A DNA stretch of 5,985 nt from Alphaproteobacteria bacterium (GTDB taxonomy: Bacteria; Pseudomonadota; Alphaproteobacteria; Rhodobacterales; Rhodobacteraceae): contig JAUHWJ010000141.1 in NCBI GenBank assembly GCA_030424705.1, forward strand, positions 1 through 5,985, in the 5' to 3' direction. A program made the translations under genes and the position numbers. Below, piece after piece: positions 5,664-5,985 of this stretch (position 1 is the first letter of the stretch; each line of letters starts with the position of its first letter). The notes below the pieces were generated by a model, which made no database searches, was not told where the DNA came from, and worked only from the letters and a program-made list of their open reading frames with translations.

Positions 5664-5985
5664 TTAGCCGCCCGCGTCGCCGCGCTTCACGAAGACGGCG
5701 AGGCGGCGGGCCTCGCCCCCCTCCTCCCATTCCGCCCGCTCCGCCTCGGCGTAGCCGCGCCGGGCCAGGAGGGGCAGGGCCTTTGCGCTCCGCTCATGGC
5801 CAAGCGCGAGGGCGATGACGGGGGCGTGACGGCCGATGGTCTTGCGGAGGCCCTTCAGGACTTCGCGCTCCTCCCCGTTCACGTCGATGAGGATGAGGTC
5901 CGGCGCCTCCGTGCGGAGAAGCGTATCGCCGGCGCGGACAGGGACGGTCTCCGTGAAGTCGGGCTTCAGACGCGCGGCCCAGGGC
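5664..5985 (-). CDS. FkbM-family SAM-dependent methyltransferase, C-terminal part (5' end outside window)
   Basis: The minus-strand frame is open to the right edge, giving about 106 residues; the GTG at 5882 lies inside the motif, so it is internal rather than the start. The diagnostic block is LILIDVNGEEREVLKGLRKT, which matches the FkbM-type (Methyltransf_21) signature usually written I-D-V-E-G-x-E-x-E-V-L-x-G, here with Asn in place of the first Glu. It is followed by HAPVIALALGHE (strand after the motif), RRGYAEAERAE, and a final beta segment RRLAVFVKRG, the usual end of these Rossmann-fold enzymes. FkbM relatives O-methylate sugars, lipids or polyketides; the substrate cannot be guessed here. 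It lies on the same strand as zauP-zapA with a 98-nt gap, so any functional link to cell division is unproven. Confidence 0.75.
   Translation of the reverse strand, partial: PWAARLKPDFTETVPVRAGDTLLRTEAPDLILIDVNGEEREVLKGLRKTIGRHAPVIALALGHERSAKALPLLARRGYAEAERAEWEEGGEARRLAVFVKRGDAGG

Noticed and set aside
5566..5730. N-terminal extension of the zauP-like protein from 5730
   Set aside because: Residues are Gly/Arg/Pro-rich and overlap the end of the fkbM-like gene; the ATG at 5565 has a good ribosome site and begins the coiled coil.

Overview
The window is GC-rich (roughly 70% by eye) chromosomal DNA from an alphaproteobacterium. The evidence is a GatB of alphaproteobacterial type, a PpiD/SurA-N family membrane chaperone, and above all a short coiled-coil gene directly upstream of and overlapping zapA, the zauP-zapA arrangement known from Caulobacter and relatives. 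The style is compatible with Rhodobacterales or a neighbouring order, but the sequence alone does not fix the order. Base composition is uniform, and I see no transposase, integrase, tRNA, rRNA, CRISPR array or other sign of a mobile region.

Layout, left to right. (1) 2-733 (+): 3' half of gatB (tRNA-dependent amidotransferase), cut by the window edge. (2) 746-2632 (-): ppiD-like periplasmic folding factor, converging on gatB; the two stop codons lie in opposite arms of one perfect inverted repeat. (3) 2633-2812: divergent intergenic region with a candidate ppiD promoter, a nine-G run and a short AT-rich island. (4) 2813-3469 (+): 218-residue protein I do not recognise. (5) 3501-4685 (-): class-V PLP aminotransferase of the serine/alanine/aspartate-glyoxylate type. 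(6) 4686-4790: spacer with a small palindrome. (7) 4791-5225 and 5218-5565 (-): zapA and zauP-like genes overlapping by 8 nt. (8) 5664 to the right edge (-): C-terminal end of an FkbM-family methyltransferase.

How the genes relate. Only zauP-zapA is a clear functional unit: both are coiled-coil proteins expected at the FtsZ ring and are probably translationally coupled. The minus-strand order fkbM-zauP-zapA-aminotransferase could be partly co-transcribed, but the 98-nt and 105-nt gaps leave room for separate promoters. gatB, ppiD, the unknown gene and the aminotransferase look like independent housekeeping or metabolic genes.

I found no convincing new multi-gene system. The points most worth a second look are the unrecognised 218-aa gene, the extended ZapA tail with a strong G-quadruplex motif in its gene, the shared stop-codon hairpin, and the absence of room for a 6S RNA gene directly after zapA.
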